From the NCBI GenBank assembly GCA_022824025.1, contig JAJEBF010000031.1:1-64000 (forward strand): a stretch of DNA of 64,000 nt, read 5' to 3'. The notes under the pieces were generated by a model that worked only from the letters and a program-made list of their open reading frames with translations, was not told the origin of the DNA and did no database searches. Source of the DNA: Caldilineaceae bacterium. Lineage in GTDB: Bacteria; Chloroflexota; Anaerolineae; Caldilineales; Caldilineaceae. A program made the position numbers and the translations under genes. Positions 32,622-42,158 of this stretch are shown here, piece after piece; the first letter of the stretch is position 1, and the number at the start of each line of letters is the position of its first letter.

Positions 32622-34142
32622 ATGGCAAACAAAGTAAGCCGACGTCAATTTCTCCAATTGGCCGGCGGCGCCGCCGGCGCCATGGCCCTGGCTGCCTGCG
32701 CCGCGCCCGCGGCGCCCGCCAGCAGCGGAGGCGAAGCCATGTCCCAGGAGAAAATCGTCATCCGTTACGCCGGCTTGGACGGCATGGGCGCCCGCGTCGA
32801 AGCATTTATGTTGCCGTGGGTTGAGGATAACGGATATGAGCTCGAACGCGGCGCATTCGGCCAGCAGGAGTTGACCGACAAAATCATGCAATCGGTCGCC
32901 ACCGATACCTACCTGGCCGACATCTTCCAGTTCCCCAGCAACGCACGCGCCGATGTCATCGGCGCCGGCGCACTGCAGGAGATTCCGACCGAGGTCCTCG
33001 AGGCCATCGACTTTGACGACGTCCTGCCCGGCATCGTTAATACTTTGTCGTGGGAAGGCAAAGTCTACGCCCTGCCCTACGACGGCGACATCCACTACTA
33101 CTCCTTCCGCAAAGACCTTTTTGCCAATGAGGACATCAACAGCCGCTTCAAGGACAGCTACGGCTACGATCTCTCGCCCGACACCGGCGCCGTGACCTGG
33201 GACCAGTGGCGCAACATCTGTGAATTTTTCACCGGTTGGGATTGGAACGAGAACGGCGAGGAAGACGACTTCGGCGCCGCCTGCATGACCAAGCGCGGCG
33301 ATACCCTCTGGTGGGGCTTCAACTCCCGCGCCACCGCCTACGCCAAGCATCCCGACGACGACGCCTACTTCATCGACCTCGACACCGGCGAAGCCCGCCT
33401 GAACAACCCCGGCTTCGTCCGCGCACTCACCGAATGGGTCGAAGAAATGCAGAACTGGGCGCCTCCCGGCGGCACCAACTTCACCTACGGTGATTCCCTC
33501 AACGCCATGAACGGCGGCCGCGTCGCCCAGACCTATAACTGGGACGCCGTCACCAGCGCAACCTCGCCCGAAACCTCCGTAATCCAGGGCCTGCAGGGCT
33601 ACAACATCCTGCCCGGCTCACACGAGGTCTTTAACTCCAAATCGGGCGAATGGGACTACTTCGACATTCCCAGCCACGCCCCCTTCCACGCCTTCGGCGG
33701 TTGGGTCATCGCCGTCTCTGCCCAGGTGGACGACCTGGCCTACGACGCCGTCTGGGGCTTTGTCACCCATCTGACCAAACCGGAAAGCGGCCTGGCCTTC
33801 GTCACCGACCTCACCGGCGCCAGCCCCTACCGCTTCAGCCAGATGGACGCGGTCGAAGAGTTCGCCACCGGCCCGCTGCAGCTGGGCGAAGAAGTGGCCA
33901 TGGACTATCTGAACGCCGCTCGCGAGACCCTTGACCACCCCAACGCCGTTACCGACCAGGCCTTCGGCGGCTGGGTGCAGTATCGCGACGCGCTCGAACT
34001 CGGCGTTTCCAAGGCGCTGGCCAACGAGCTTCCGCCCCAGGATGCCCTGGACGAAGTCGCCGCCGCCTTCAACGAAATCAGCGAACGAATGGGCGGCCTC
34101 CAGCATCAGGCCGAACTGTACGCCCGCACGCTGGGCAGGTAA
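32622..34142 (+). CDS. Sugar ABC transporter substrate-binding protein (family 1)
   Basis: The 506-residue exported lipoprotein has a Tat-type motif SRRQFLQLAGG and then the lipobox ALAAC (Cys about 27). The mature part has the SBP_bac_1 fold: ADIFQFPSNARADVIGAGAL, YALPYDGDIHYYSFRKDLF, FHAFGGWVIAVSAQ and a C-terminal helix bundle. It is longer than a typical maltose-type receptor (about 420). It captures a sugar or oligosaccharide on the outer face and hands it to the two permeases encoded next. AAGGAG precedes the start. Confidence 0.9.
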   Translation: MANKVSRRQFLQLAGGAAGAMALAACAAPAAPASSGGEAMSQEKIVIRYAGLDGMGARVEAFMLPWVEDNGYELERGAFGQQELTDKIMQSVATDTYLADIFQFPSNARADVIGAGALQEIPTEVLEAIDFDDVLPGIVNTLSWEGKVYALPYDGDIHYYSFRKDLFANEDINSRFKDSYGYDLSPDTGAVTWDQWRNICEFFTGWDWNENGEEDDFGAACMTKRGDTLWWGFNSRATAYAKHPDDDAYFIDLDTGEARLNNPGFVRALTEWVEEMQNWAPPGGTNFTYGDSLNAMNGGRVAQTYNWDAVTSATSPETSVIQGLQGYNILPGSHEVFNSKSGEWDYFDIPSHAPFHAFGGWVIAVSAQVDDLAYDAVWGFVTHLTKPESGLAFVTDLTGASPYRFSQMDAVEEFATGPLQLGEEVAMDYLNAARETLDHPNAVTDQAFGGWVQYRDALELGVSKALANELPPQDALDEVAAAFNEISERMGGLQHQAELYARTLGR

Positions 34143-34163
34143 CCGCATCCAATTTAGCCAGTC

Positions 34164-34203
34164 GCCGGTGACCGGTCGCCAAAAGCCAACACCGGTCACC
34201 GGC
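34164..34203 (+). terminator. Stem-loop between binding-protein and permease genes
   Basis: GCCGGTGACCGGT, a 14-base loop, then ACCGGTCACCGGC: a perfect 13-bp stem with no T-run. In ABC operons such hairpins protect the binding-protein message and attenuate the permease message. Confidence 0.6.
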
Positions 34204-34279
34204 CTCTGGCCGTCACAATCCTCGGCTCTCCCTCCCCTGCCTGGCAGGCGGGAGATGTCGCGCAGCGCTCAGCGGAACC

Positions 34280-35206
34280 ATGGCAACTGAACCCCGAATC
34301 TACCCCTCCAAACGATTCCGCTTCGAAATCAAGGACAATCTCTGGAAGTGGATCTTCCTGTTGCCAGCAGTTGCCATCATCCTGATCCTGCTGGCTGTCC
34401 CCGTCGTCTGGACGCTATACGCCGCCTTCACAGACCTGCACCTCTACCGCATCGGGGATTTCGAAACGGAATTCGTCGGGCTCGCCAACTTCGAAAAACT
34501 GATGAGCAATCGCTCTTTCTGGCGCACCGCCCGCAACACCGTCGTCTTCATGCTCGGCGTTGTCCCCGCGCAGCTCATCATCGGCCTGACCGTCGCCCTG
34601 GCTCTGAACAACATCACACGCGGCCAGAAGCTCTTTCGAACCTGGTTTCTGATGCCTCTGATGGTCAGCCCGGTCGTCGTCTCCTTTATCGTCGGCCGCA
34701 TGTTGTTCCAGGAAGACATCGGACCCATCAACGACATCCTGCGCAATCTCGGCTTCGATGGCGTCCCCTGGCTCACAAGCCCCACCTGGGCGATGGTCGC
34801 GCTCATGGCGATCGACGTCTGGCAGTGGAGCTCCTTCATGATCCTCATGCTGCTGGCCGCGCTCCAGGGCGTGCCGCCAGACCTGCACGAGGCCGCCCGC
34901 GTCGACGGGGCCAATCAGCTGCAATCCTTCTGGCGCATCACCGTCCCCCTGATCATGCCGATCACGATGACCGCCCTCCTGATCCGTATTATCGATGCCT
35001 TCAAAGTCGTGGAAATTATCATGGTGCTGACCGGCGGAGGGCCGGGGCAGGCCACCGAATCGGTGACCCTTGCCATTTATCGAACCGGGGTCAAAGGCGG
35101 TGATCTGGCATTCGGCAGCAGCCAGGCCTACTTCCTCTTGATCGTACTCATGATCTTCGGCGGCGCCTACCTGGTACTCACGAGAAGAGCGATGGGGAAG
35201 GACTGA
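34280..35206 (+). CDS. Sugar ABC transporter permease (MalF/UgpA type)
   Basis: The 308-residue protein has six predicted helices. The first follows a cytoplasmic basic N-terminus (IFLLPAVAIILILLAVPVVW). The EAA loop that docks the ATPase is EAARVDGANQLQSFWRITVP near residue 210. The stop overlaps the next start by one base (TGATG). It forms a heterodimeric channel with the following gene product. No ATPase gene follows. Confidence 0.9.
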   Translation: MATEPRIYPSKRFRFEIKDNLWKWIFLLPAVAIILILLAVPVVWTLYAAFTDLHLYRIGDFETEFVGLANFEKLMSNRSFWRTARNTVVFMLGVVPAQLIIGLTVALALNNITRGQKLFRTWFLMPLMVSPVVVSFIVGRMLFQEDIGPINDILRNLGFDGVPWLTSPTWAMVALMAIDVWQWSSFMILMLLAALQGVPPDLHEAARVDGANQLQSFWRITVPLIMPITMTALLIRIIDAFKVVEIIMVLTGGGPGQATESVTLAIYRTGVKGGDLAFGSSQAYFLLIVLMIFGGAYLVLTRRAMGKD

Positions 35207-36060
35207 TGGGACTCAACGCGCAAAAACGACTTCGCTCAACCATTTCCTACTGCATTCTGATCTTATGGTCCTTTATCCTCCTCTTTCCAATGTATTGGGT
35301 GGGGATCACCTCCTTCAAGAACGCCATCGACATGTCCATCAAGGCGACTTACCTCCCCTTTGTGGACTTCCAACCAGGTCTGCATGCCTGGCGCTATCTC
35401 TTCGTAGACCGGCTCACCTGGTTTCTCGACCCCTTTATGAACAGCGTGATCGTCGCCTTCGTCTCGTCAACCATCGCCCTCATCATCGGTTCAAGCGCCG
35501 GCTATGCCCTGGCCCGCTTCGACTACGGCGGCCGCAACAACTCGATCGTCCTCGGCTTCATGTCCCAGCGCATGTTTCCCGGCGCCCTCTTCATCCTCGC
35601 CTTCCTCGTGATGTTTCGCGAACTGGGCCTCCTCGACACCCGCCTTTCTCTCATCATCGTCTATAGCAGCGGCGCCATCCCCTTCATCGTCTGGGTGATG
35701 CGTGACTTCTTCGAAGGACTGCCAGTCGAAATCGAAGAAAGCGCCATGATCGACGGCGCCAACCGCCTCGGCGTTCTCTTCCGCATCGCCATGCCCCTGG
35801 CCGCGCCCGGCCTCGTCGCAGTCTTTGTCCTCTCTCTCATCGGCGCCTGGAACGAATACCTCGTCGCCCTCACGCTCACCTTCCGTGAAGCCATCACCAT
35901 CCCGCTCTTCATGACCATGCAGGTCAGCCAGACCGGCTACACCGAATGGTGGAACATGAGCGCCATCTCGCTCGTCAGCGTCATCCCCGTCGTCGCAGCC
36001 GGCATGGCCCTGGAGAAATACATCACCGGCGGCCTGACCTTCGGCGCCCTCAAAGGCTGA
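35206..36060 (+). CDS. Sugar ABC transporter permease (MalG/UgpE type)
   Basis: The 284-residue product has six helices. The EAA loop EESAMIDGANRLGVLFRIAM is followed by PLAAPGLVAVFVLSLIGAWN. The C-terminus LEKYITGGLTFGALKG is the usual MalG-type end. It is translationally coupled to the upstream permease. With that protein it needs a shared MsmX/UgpC-type ATPase encoded elsewhere. Convergent DUF4349 follows 31 bases downstream. Confidence 0.9.
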   Translation: MGLNAQKRLRSTISYCILILWSFILLFPMYWVGITSFKNAIDMSIKATYLPFVDFQPGLHAWRYLFVDRLTWFLDPFMNSVIVAFVSSTIALIIGSSAGYALARFDYGGRNNSIVLGFMSQRMFPGALFILAFLVMFRELGLLDTRLSLIIVYSSGAIPFIVWVMRDFFEGLPVEIEESAMIDGANRLGVLFRIAMPLAAPGLVAVFVLSLIGAWNEYLVALTLTFREAITIPLFMTMQVSQTGYTEWWNMSAISLVSVIPVVAAGMALEKYITGGLTFGALKG

Positions 36061-36091
36061 CGCAGCTCCGCCACGCCGGCTGCTGGCCGGA

Positions 36092-36994
36092 TCACCCCGA
36101 CTCCTCGCCTTTGCGGCGCCGCCCCACCCAGAGGCGCGCAAGCCAGATTAGCGCAGCCAGCGGTATCAGGAAGACAAGCAGCAGCGGCGTCAAGTACAGC
36201 ACAGCCCAGATCAGCGCGGTCAGCAACCCCTGCAGCGTTGACACCAGCGCCCGCAACGCGCTCCGCGTCGGCCCGCTTGCGCTCCACGGCTCCTCCACGA
36301 TCGGCCGGAACACGCTGTCCGGGATCAGCTCCACCCAGATCGTCGAAAAACCGATCTGATTGTCCAGCAGGTTCTTGCGTCCCTGCAGCAACTCGATCTC
36401 TTCCCGGATCTGCGTCAAACTGCGGTGGACCGCCAGGATATCCTCTACCTTGGCATTGGGCCTCTCACGCACCTCCGTCAACAGCGCCAGCAACTCGGTC
36501 TCGGTCGCCCGCAAGTTTCTCAACCGCGCGTCCAGATCACTGTACTGGTCCGTTACATCCTGCCGGTTTACATGCAGATAGTTTACATCCCGGGCCAGCG
36601 CCTGCAACCGGGCCAATGCCTCTTCCAAGCTTTCAGAGGGCACCCGCAGCGTGAGAGTGCCGCGCATCACTTCCGACTCCTCGAATCCCCCTTTGGACAG
36701 GTCCATGTCGGACATGTAACCCCCTAGATCCGACAAGACCTCCTGAACACCCGCCAGCGTCGCCTGGGCATCCGCCACGATCAGCGAGAGATTCGCATTG
36801 GCGATAACCTGCCGCGGCCACGACTCGCCGTCTGCCGCCGCCTGCTCTGCTTCCCTTTCCTCATACGCAAATGCCGCCGCGCTCTCCGAGACAAAGTGGT
36901 CAGGTTCCATCGGCTCCGCTCGGGCAGCGCAGGCCCCACACATCCACACGACGATAAGCAACCATACCGGTGCGGTGAATCGAATTCGCCCCAT
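36092..36994 (-). CDS. DUF4349 domain-containing membrane protein
   Basis: The start is ATG 36994, behind AGGAGGG. The 300-residue product has an N-terminal signal or anchor (PVWLLIVVWMCGACAARAEP; the Cys could be lipidated, though the -3 position is not Leu). The DUF4349 core follows: NANLSLIVADAQATLAGVQE, GGYMSDMDLSKGGFEE, LTLRVPSESLEEAL and a coiled coil (ARLRNLRATETELLALLTEV). A C-terminal helix near LIWAVLYLTPLLLVFLIPL precedes a basic tail. It is probably an envelope protein; the function is unknown. It is monocistronic. Confidence 0.85.
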   Translation of the reverse strand: MGRIRFTAPVWLLIVVWMCGACAARAEPMEPDHFVSESAAAFAYEEREAEQAAADGESWPRQVIANANLSLIVADAQATLAGVQEVLSDLGGYMSDMDLSKGGFEESEVMRGTLTLRVPSESLEEALARLQALARDVNYLHVNRQDVTDQYSDLDARLRNLRATETELLALLTEVRERPNAKVEDILAVHRSLTQIREEIELLQGRKNLLDNQIGFSTIWVELIPDSVFRPIVEEPWSASGPTRSALRALVSTLQGLLTALIWAVLYLTPLLLVFLIPLAALIWLARLWVGRRRKGEESG

Positions 36995-37105
36995 GGTTCG
37001 CCCTCCTGTCATCACATCATCAGACAATTAGCCTGAACCATAAGACGACCTGACCTGTCGAAAGGTTCCCCAGGATACCTGCGAGTGGCGCCCGCTGGCT
37101 GCTAT

Positions 37106-37984
37106 TCATCCCCCGAACTTGTCCGCCGCCACCCCGCGTACGCCTGCGTCCGCCACAAACAGCCCGCCCGCATGGGGCTGTTCCGCCTTCTCCGCGTCGC
37201 TCAGCCGGAACGAAGCGCTGGTGATGTACAGCTGGTCCAGATTGTTCCCGCCAAAAGCGCACGCCGTAATGCTTGCAGTCGGCAGCACGATTTCGGCCAG
37301 TACTTCAGCCGTATCCGGATTCCAGCGCCGCACACGGCTCGCCCCGTAATGCGCCACCCACAGCATCCCTTCCTCGTCGATCGTGAAGCCGTCAGCAAAG
37401 CCCATCTCTTCAGGGATACTGATGATCACCCTTTCGTTGCTGATGCCGCCCGTCTCAACGTCGTAATCGTAGGCTCGTATAGCGAAGTCGAGCGAGTCTG
37501 TGTAATACATCGTCTGCGCGTCCAGGCTCCAGATGATGCCGTTCGAGATTGCGATGTCCTCGATCAGCCTGTGAACGCTCAGGTCGGTGTCCAAGCGGTA
37601 GACGCTGCCCTGGTCCGATTGATCTTCATACGCCATCGTACCGGCCCAAAAACGCCCGTCCGGCCCGCACTTGCCGTCATTGAAGCGGTTCCCCGGCAGA
37701 TGGGACTCCGGATCGGCCAGCATCTCCAGGCCCCCGCTCTCCGGGTCAAACGCGGCAAAACCGTCCCGCAGCGCCAGCATCAACCCGCCGGACGCCCGCT
37801 GCACCACCGTCCCCACGTGCTGCCCCACATCCCATTCCCGGTTGCTTCCCGTTTCCGGGTCGTAGGCGTATAGCTTGCTCGACATAATGTCCACCCACCA
37901 CAGCACGTTGTCGTCTGCGTCCCAAATCGGTCCCTCGCCCACCAGCGCGTGGGCGTCAATCAGAAGTTCAACGTCAATCGACAT
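37106..37984 (-). CDS. SMP-30/gluconolactonase/LRE family protein
   Basis: The 292-residue six-bladed propeller has divalent-metal ligands E17 (GEGPIWD), N102-D103 (RFNDGKCGPDG), N148 (ISNGIIWS) and D198 (FADGFTID). This is the full lactonase set. It hydrolyses sugar lactones, such as gluconolactone, to acids. The strong AGGAGGG site fixes the start at 37984. It lies near the sugar importer but on the other strand. The length is typical for the family. Confidence 0.92.
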   Translation of the reverse strand: MSIDVELLIDAHALVGEGPIWDADDNVLWWVDIMSSKLYAYDPETGSNREWDVGQHVGTVVQRASGGLMLALRDGFAAFDPESGGLEMLADPESHLPGNRFNDGKCGPDGRFWAGTMAYEDQSDQGSVYRLDTDLSVHRLIEDIAISNGIIWSLDAQTMYYTDSLDFAIRAYDYDVETGGISNERVIISIPEEMGFADGFTIDEEGMLWVAHYGASRVRRWNPDTAEVLAEIVLPTASITACAFGGNNLDQLYITSASFRLSDAEKAEQPHAGGLFVADAGVRGVAADKFGG

Positions 37985-38231
37985 GATATCCCTCCTGGCA
38001 ACTTGCCATTTCTACTACTGGAAATCCGTACCTGCTGCGCCGCACTCCACCGCAGCCCCAAGACCAACCTCCCTCCAACACACGCCGCCAATCCAGTCTA
38101 CCCAGCCGGCACTCTCCTTCCCCCGTATCGTGCTCCCCAAGAGCCCCTCTCGTCCATGCGCCATTTTCCCAGCCCTGAGAGCCTTGACAACCGGGCCGCC
38201 CGCAGCCCTGTGCAATCAGCCGGGCTGACCG

Positions 38232-39173
38232 TCAGTCCGAAAAGCGCGGCAGCACCTCCTGTATGAATAGCTCCGTTCCCGCCGTCGCCGGAAAATCGGC
38301 AAGTCGGATCTGGAACAGGGTGACACCTGCATCGATATACCCTTGCAACTGCGCCGCGACCTGGTCCGGCGTGCCCGCCAGCCCGCCCCCTCTCTGCGCG
38401 TAGGGTGTCGCCTCCAACTGCTGCCGGGCGACAGCCTCCTCATGATGCACCGCGATCGGCGGAAGCGAGATCGTCTTGCGAATCTCGTCAAAATCGCGCC
38501 CCACCGCCTCGCAGTGCGCGCGCAATACGCCCAGCTTATGCGCATACGTCTCCGGGCTCCCGCCCGGCAGATTCCACCAGTCGGCGTGCTTGGCCACCAC
38601 CCGCAACGTCAGCTGCTCCCCGCCCCCGCCGATCATCACCGGCGGCAACGGATTCGGCTGTGGATGGCAGTACGCGTTGACGACGCGATAGTGTCGGCCC
38701 TCGTAGCTGGCGGGTGACTCCGTCCACAGGAGTTTGACGATCTCGACCGTCTCCTCCAACTGGCGAATCCGTGCAGCAGGGCGCGGAAACGGCCAATTGT
38801 ATGCCGCGTACTCTTCTTCCAGCCAGCCCGCCCCGATCCCGAATATATACCGCCCGCCCGTCAGCCACTGCAGCGACGCCGCCATCTTTGCCGTCAACGC
38901 CGGGTTGCGATAGGACTGGCACAGGACCAGACTGCCCCATTCGTAGTTCGGATAGCGGGCCGCAAGATAGGCCAGCGTCGTCACAACCTCGGTCGCCGGC
39001 GTCTCTCTCGCCACAAACATTCCCCAAGGATGTACGTGATCGTCAACCCAAACCGATGTCAAGTGACCGTCCATCAGCTGAAGATGGGTATGCATCTGAG
39101 CCAAAAAAGTGTCGGCATCGCTGCCGTCCACAGGGAAAGACGGCGCGTGCCAGCCAAAGTCTACTGAGGGCAT
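38232..39173 (-). CDS. LLM class flavin-dependent oxidoreductase (F420-type)
   Basis: The start is ATG 39173 behind AAAGGAG; the frame extends 67 codons upstream without support. The 313-residue luciferase-like TIM barrel has VDFGWHAPSF, TSVWVDDHVHPWGMF, a YPNYEWGSLVLCQSYRNPAL stretch, RYIFGIGAGWLEEEYAAYNW and LPPVMIGGGGEQLTLRVVAK. The GIGAGW and IGGGGE motifs mark the F420- or FMN-binding LLM family. The substrate is not deducible. It is transcribed away from the lipoprotein hydrolase gene. Confidence 0.88.
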   Translation of the reverse strand: MPSVDFGWHAPSFPVDGSDADTFLAQMHTHLQLMDGHLTSVWVDDHVHPWGMFVARETPATEVVTTLAYLAARYPNYEWGSLVLCQSYRNPALTAKMAASLQWLTGGRYIFGIGAGWLEEEYAAYNWPFPRPAARIRQLEETVEIVKLLWTESPASYEGRHYRVVNAYCHPQPNPLPPVMIGGGGEQLTLRVVAKHADWWNLPGGSPETYAHKLGVLRAHCEAVGRDFDEIRKTISLPPIAVHHEEAVARQQLEATPYAQRGGGLAGTPDQVAAQLQGYIDAGVTLFQIRLADFPATAGTELFIQEVLPRFSD

Positions 39174-39516
39174 TTCATGGGCTCCTTTTGTCAAGTCGGC
39201 TTCCCGCCCGCCGATCACCCATTCAAAGGAGAACAGCCCGACGGCAACAGGCCATCGCCTGCGAACCGCTGCCTGCAGCGGAGCGGGAACTCCGACTGGT
39301 TGTTGGTTTACCGGTAACGCTGGAGAAATCTGACGATGCAAGTATAGCCGCCCCAGACTCCGGTCGCAACCCATCTGCCCCCGGGCCTCTTGCTGTTATG
39401 GCGGGCCCGACCCTTTCTCTATCCCTTGGTTTCTCACTTTGTGGCGTGTTATACTCACAACGTTGAACAGCGCTTCGTGCCGCCTGGTCTTCCATTGAAC
39501 ATAACACGTAAGCAAT
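39174..39516. other. Divergent intergenic region
   Basis: It separates the LLM gene from the lipoprotein gene. A promoter-like pair for the latter is at 39426-39455. No gene is seen. Confidence 0.5.
39426..39455 (+). promoter_or_regulatory. Possible promoter of the lipoprotein hydrolase gene
   Basis: TTGGTT, 18 bases, TATACT, about 60 bases before GTG 39517. Confidence 0.4.
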
Positions 39517-40830
39517 GTGAACGCCGCCAACCGTTGCCGCAGCCTTCCTTCCATCGTACTGCGGTTTTCCCTTCTCCTGCTCAGCGCCGCCCTGTTCGCG
39601 GCCTGTGAACCCACACCAACAATGCACGTGCTCGGTTACATGATCGAGCGGCAGCTGGGGGGCCCGGTGGAACCAGAGCCATCCTCCCCCACGGGCAGCC
39701 TCTCAGGCCAGATCCTGTACGCAGGCGAACCGGTGACGGGCGCGGCTGTGCTCGTCGCCGCGCGCACGGGCGCCCCCTATGCCGCCCGCACCGACGGTTC
39801 CGGCCGGTACCGCATCGAAAACATCCCGCCCGGCCAGTACGTGCCCGCGTCGGTAGCCCCCTCCTTCTCCGAAACCGCGCTCACCGGCGCATTCGGCCTC
39901 CCCTATCCCGTCACCGTACGTGAAGGCGAAACGGCCCACGCGCCGGACCTGACATTGCGCCGCCATGTGCCAAAACCCCTCCCCGCCCCCCTTCCCGACG
40001 CAGTCGACCTCTGGGCAGGCGAACCGGTCACCAGAACGGCCCCCTTTCCTTCCGGCGCAATAGCTTGGGAACGGTCTTTCGCCTTTACGCGCGCCGGCGC
40101 CCGCATCATCTCCCTTCGCCTCTACCGACCCTTTCCCGATGCCGGCGAGAAGCTGCCCCTCCTGTTCGGCCTTTACCCCGGCTGGGTCGATGACTGGGCT
40201 CCCGTCAACGTGGCCCTGGCCGATGCCGGTTACACAGTGCTGGCGCTGTCTCCCTCCGGCTCCTGGGGCATAGATGTCGCCGCCCACGCCGAGGACGCCC
40301 GCCTCGCGCTCGCGCTGGCCCGCGGCGGCCACCTCGGCGTCGACCTGGCCGGCGTCCCTGCCGTCGCCCTCGGCGGCAGCTTCAGCAGCGCCATCGTCAA
40401 CCGGCTCCTGCGCGATGAAAGAGATCAGTTCGCAGCCTGGCTAACCCTGGGCGGCATCAGCAACGCCTTCACCGGCAGCGCCGACTTCTACGCCCGCCGC
40501 CTGACCTTCCCCGAACGGTTTCGCTATGTGATTCCCGCCTTGGGGCCCGCAAATATCTACCCTCTGCCCTTTCTCTACTATTCTCCGGTCTATACCGCCT
40601 CCCAACTGCCGCCGACCATGATCATCCACACCGACGTGGACCGCATCATTCCAATCACGCAGGCCTACGAGCTCGAGGAAGCCCTGCGCGCCGCCGGCGT
40701 TTACGTGGAGGTCCTGTACTACCAGGACGTGAGTCACTACCTTCAGATCGGTGAAAACATGACCGCGTCCGGCGAAGAGATGTTCTGGCAAGTGCTGAAA
40801 TTCCTGGAAGCCCAGACGGCCCAGGAATGA
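39517..40830 (+). CDS. Lipoprotein with carboxypeptidase-regulatory-like domain and alpha/beta hydrolase domain
   Basis: The 437-residue product starts at GTG 39517. A signal peptide ends in LFAAC (Cys about 30). Residues 60-155 are a CarboxypepD_reg-like beta sandwich (GSLSGQILYAGEPVTGAAVL, TDGSGRYRIENIPPGQY). Residues 190-435 are an alpha/beta hydrolase with nucleophile Ser in ALGGSFSSA, acid in IHTDVDRIIPI and His in QDVSHYLQ. It would be anchored on the outer surface and hydrolyse an ester or peptide. The order of domains is as in some secreted prolyl-oligopeptidase-like enzymes. The substrate is unknown. Confidence 0.85.
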   Translation: MNAANRCRSLPSIVLRFSLLLLSAALFAACEPTPTMHVLGYMIERQLGGPVEPEPSSPTGSLSGQILYAGEPVTGAAVLVAARTGAPYAARTDGSGRYRIENIPPGQYVPASVAPSFSETALTGAFGLPYPVTVREGETAHAPDLTLRRHVPKPLPAPLPDAVDLWAGEPVTRTAPFPSGAIAWERSFAFTRAGARIISLRLYRPFPDAGEKLPLLFGLYPGWVDDWAPVNVALADAGYTVLALSPSGSWGIDVAAHAEDARLALALARGGHLGVDLAGVPAVALGGSFSSAIVNRLLRDERDQFAAWLTLGGISNAFTGSADFYARRLTFPERFRYVIPALGPANIYPLPFLYYSPVYTASQLPPTMIIHTDVDRIIPITQAYELEEALRAAGVYVEVLYYQDVSHYLQIGENMTASGEEMFWQVLKFLEAQTAQE

Positions 40831-41084
40831 GTGGAAATGAATCTGCCCGCTCCCTCCAACTGCAGTCAAACTGTGGCATTCAACGCGAATCGACTATAGT
40901 GACTCCAGAGATTTCTTTATTGGCCGACCGAGATCGATCTATGCGACCGATGTCTCGTTCCTGCCGAACGAAGAGGGCAGGCCGCCGCCCCTGACGCGAT
41001 TCCGTGCTTTCGTGGTTGGCGGCGCAGTCAATCTGCCCGTTTAGAGCAACTTGAACCTGAGACCGGTTCGATTTGGAGGATCAG

Positions 41085-42056
41085 ATGAGCGCTCCAACAG
41101 CTGTTGCCGTGAACGAACGCGAATACCAGGCGCTGGCGTCCGCCGCCGCATTCCAGGCGCGACCCGATTACGGGATCCTGCGGCTGCAGGGCCGCGACCG
41201 CACCGACTTTCTCCAGCGCATGACAACCAACGACGTCGCTCGCCTTCAGCCGGGCCAGGCCGCGTTGACCATCCTCACCAGTCCCGTGGCCCGCATCGAC
41301 GCCGTCTTCTCCGTTCTCTGCCGTAGTGATGACCTTCTGCTCCTGGCATCCGAAGGGCAGGCGGATGCATTGCGTCAGCGGCTGCAAAGTCAGATCTTCT
41401 TCATGGATAAAGTAACCGTCAGCGACGAAAGCGCCCACTTGAACCGCCTGCGCCTGCTTGGCCCCGCCGCGGACGAACTGCTGCCGGCCGCCGGACTGCC
41501 CCAACCCGAATCCGATGACCATTTCCTCGAGCGCGACGCCGTAACCGTCCTGCGCCAGGAACGCTATGACATCCCCGGCTACGAGCTCATCTGTCCGGCC
41601 AACGAGATGGCCGATCTCCAGCAGCGGTTGACCGCCACCGGCGCCGACCTTCTCGCCGGCGCCGAAGCCTATGAAGCCCGCCGCATCGAATTGGGCCGGC
41701 CCCGCCCCGGCAAAGAGCTGACCGACTCATTCTCGCCGCTGGAAGCAGGTATGGTCTGGGTCTGCGCCGAGAACAAGGGATGCTACACCGGCCAGGAGAT
41801 CATCGCCCGTCAACTCACCTATGACAAGGTAACTCGATCACTGGTCCGCCTGCGTAGCGAACAGCCACTGCCGGAGGGCGCATCCGCAAAGGTAGATGGC
41901 CGCGCCGCCGGAACGGTGACCAGCAGCGGCTTCAGCCCGACCTCCGGCCCGGTTGCGCTGGCTGTGCTCAAACGGCCCCACAATACCGCCGGCGTAGAGG
42001 TCACAGTAGATGACGCCGACGCTTGCGTCGAAGAGATTCGTCTGCCCGCGGCCTGA
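41085..42056 (+). CDS. ygfZ: Folate-binding Fe-S cluster repair protein YgfZ/GcvT-like
   Basis: The start is ATG 41085, with GGAGG six bases upstream; TTG 41073 in the same frame is less likely. The 323-residue protein has the GcvT fold. It opens with [20 protein letters not shown] and carries the YgfZ signature [13 protein letters not shown] with its conserved Cys (about 240). YgfZ uses tetrahydrofolate to help repair or assemble Fe-S clusters, including in radical-SAM enzymes such as lipoyl synthase. The lipoyl-transfer gene follows 100 bases downstream. Confidence 0.9.
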   Translation: MSAPTAVAVNEREYQALASAAAFQARPDYGILRLQGRDRTDFLQRMTTNDVARLQPGQAALTILTSPVARIDAVFSVLCRSDDLLLLASEGQADALRQRLQSQIFFMDKVTVSDESAHLNRLRLLGPAADELLPAAGLPQPESDDHFLERDAVTVLRQERYDIPGYELICPANEMADLQQRLTATGADLLAGAEAYEARRIELGRPRPGKELTDSFSPLEAGMVWVCAENKGCYTGQEIIARQLTYDKVTRSLVRLRSEQPLPEGASAKVDGRAAGTVTSSGFSPTSGPVALAVLKRPHNTAGVEVTVDDADACVEEIRLPAA

Positions 42057-42158
42057 GCCGCCGCGGCCGGCCTCCACTCTCCGACTGCCAGGACCTTAAT
42101 CACCTGCAGGCCGCTGTGGGCAGCCGTCACTTCCCCCATCTGCATCCGGCCTCTCTCT

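Noticed and set aside
40831..41084. Riboswitch upstream of ygfZ
   Set aside because: No conserved glycine, THF or other aptamer core could be recognised.
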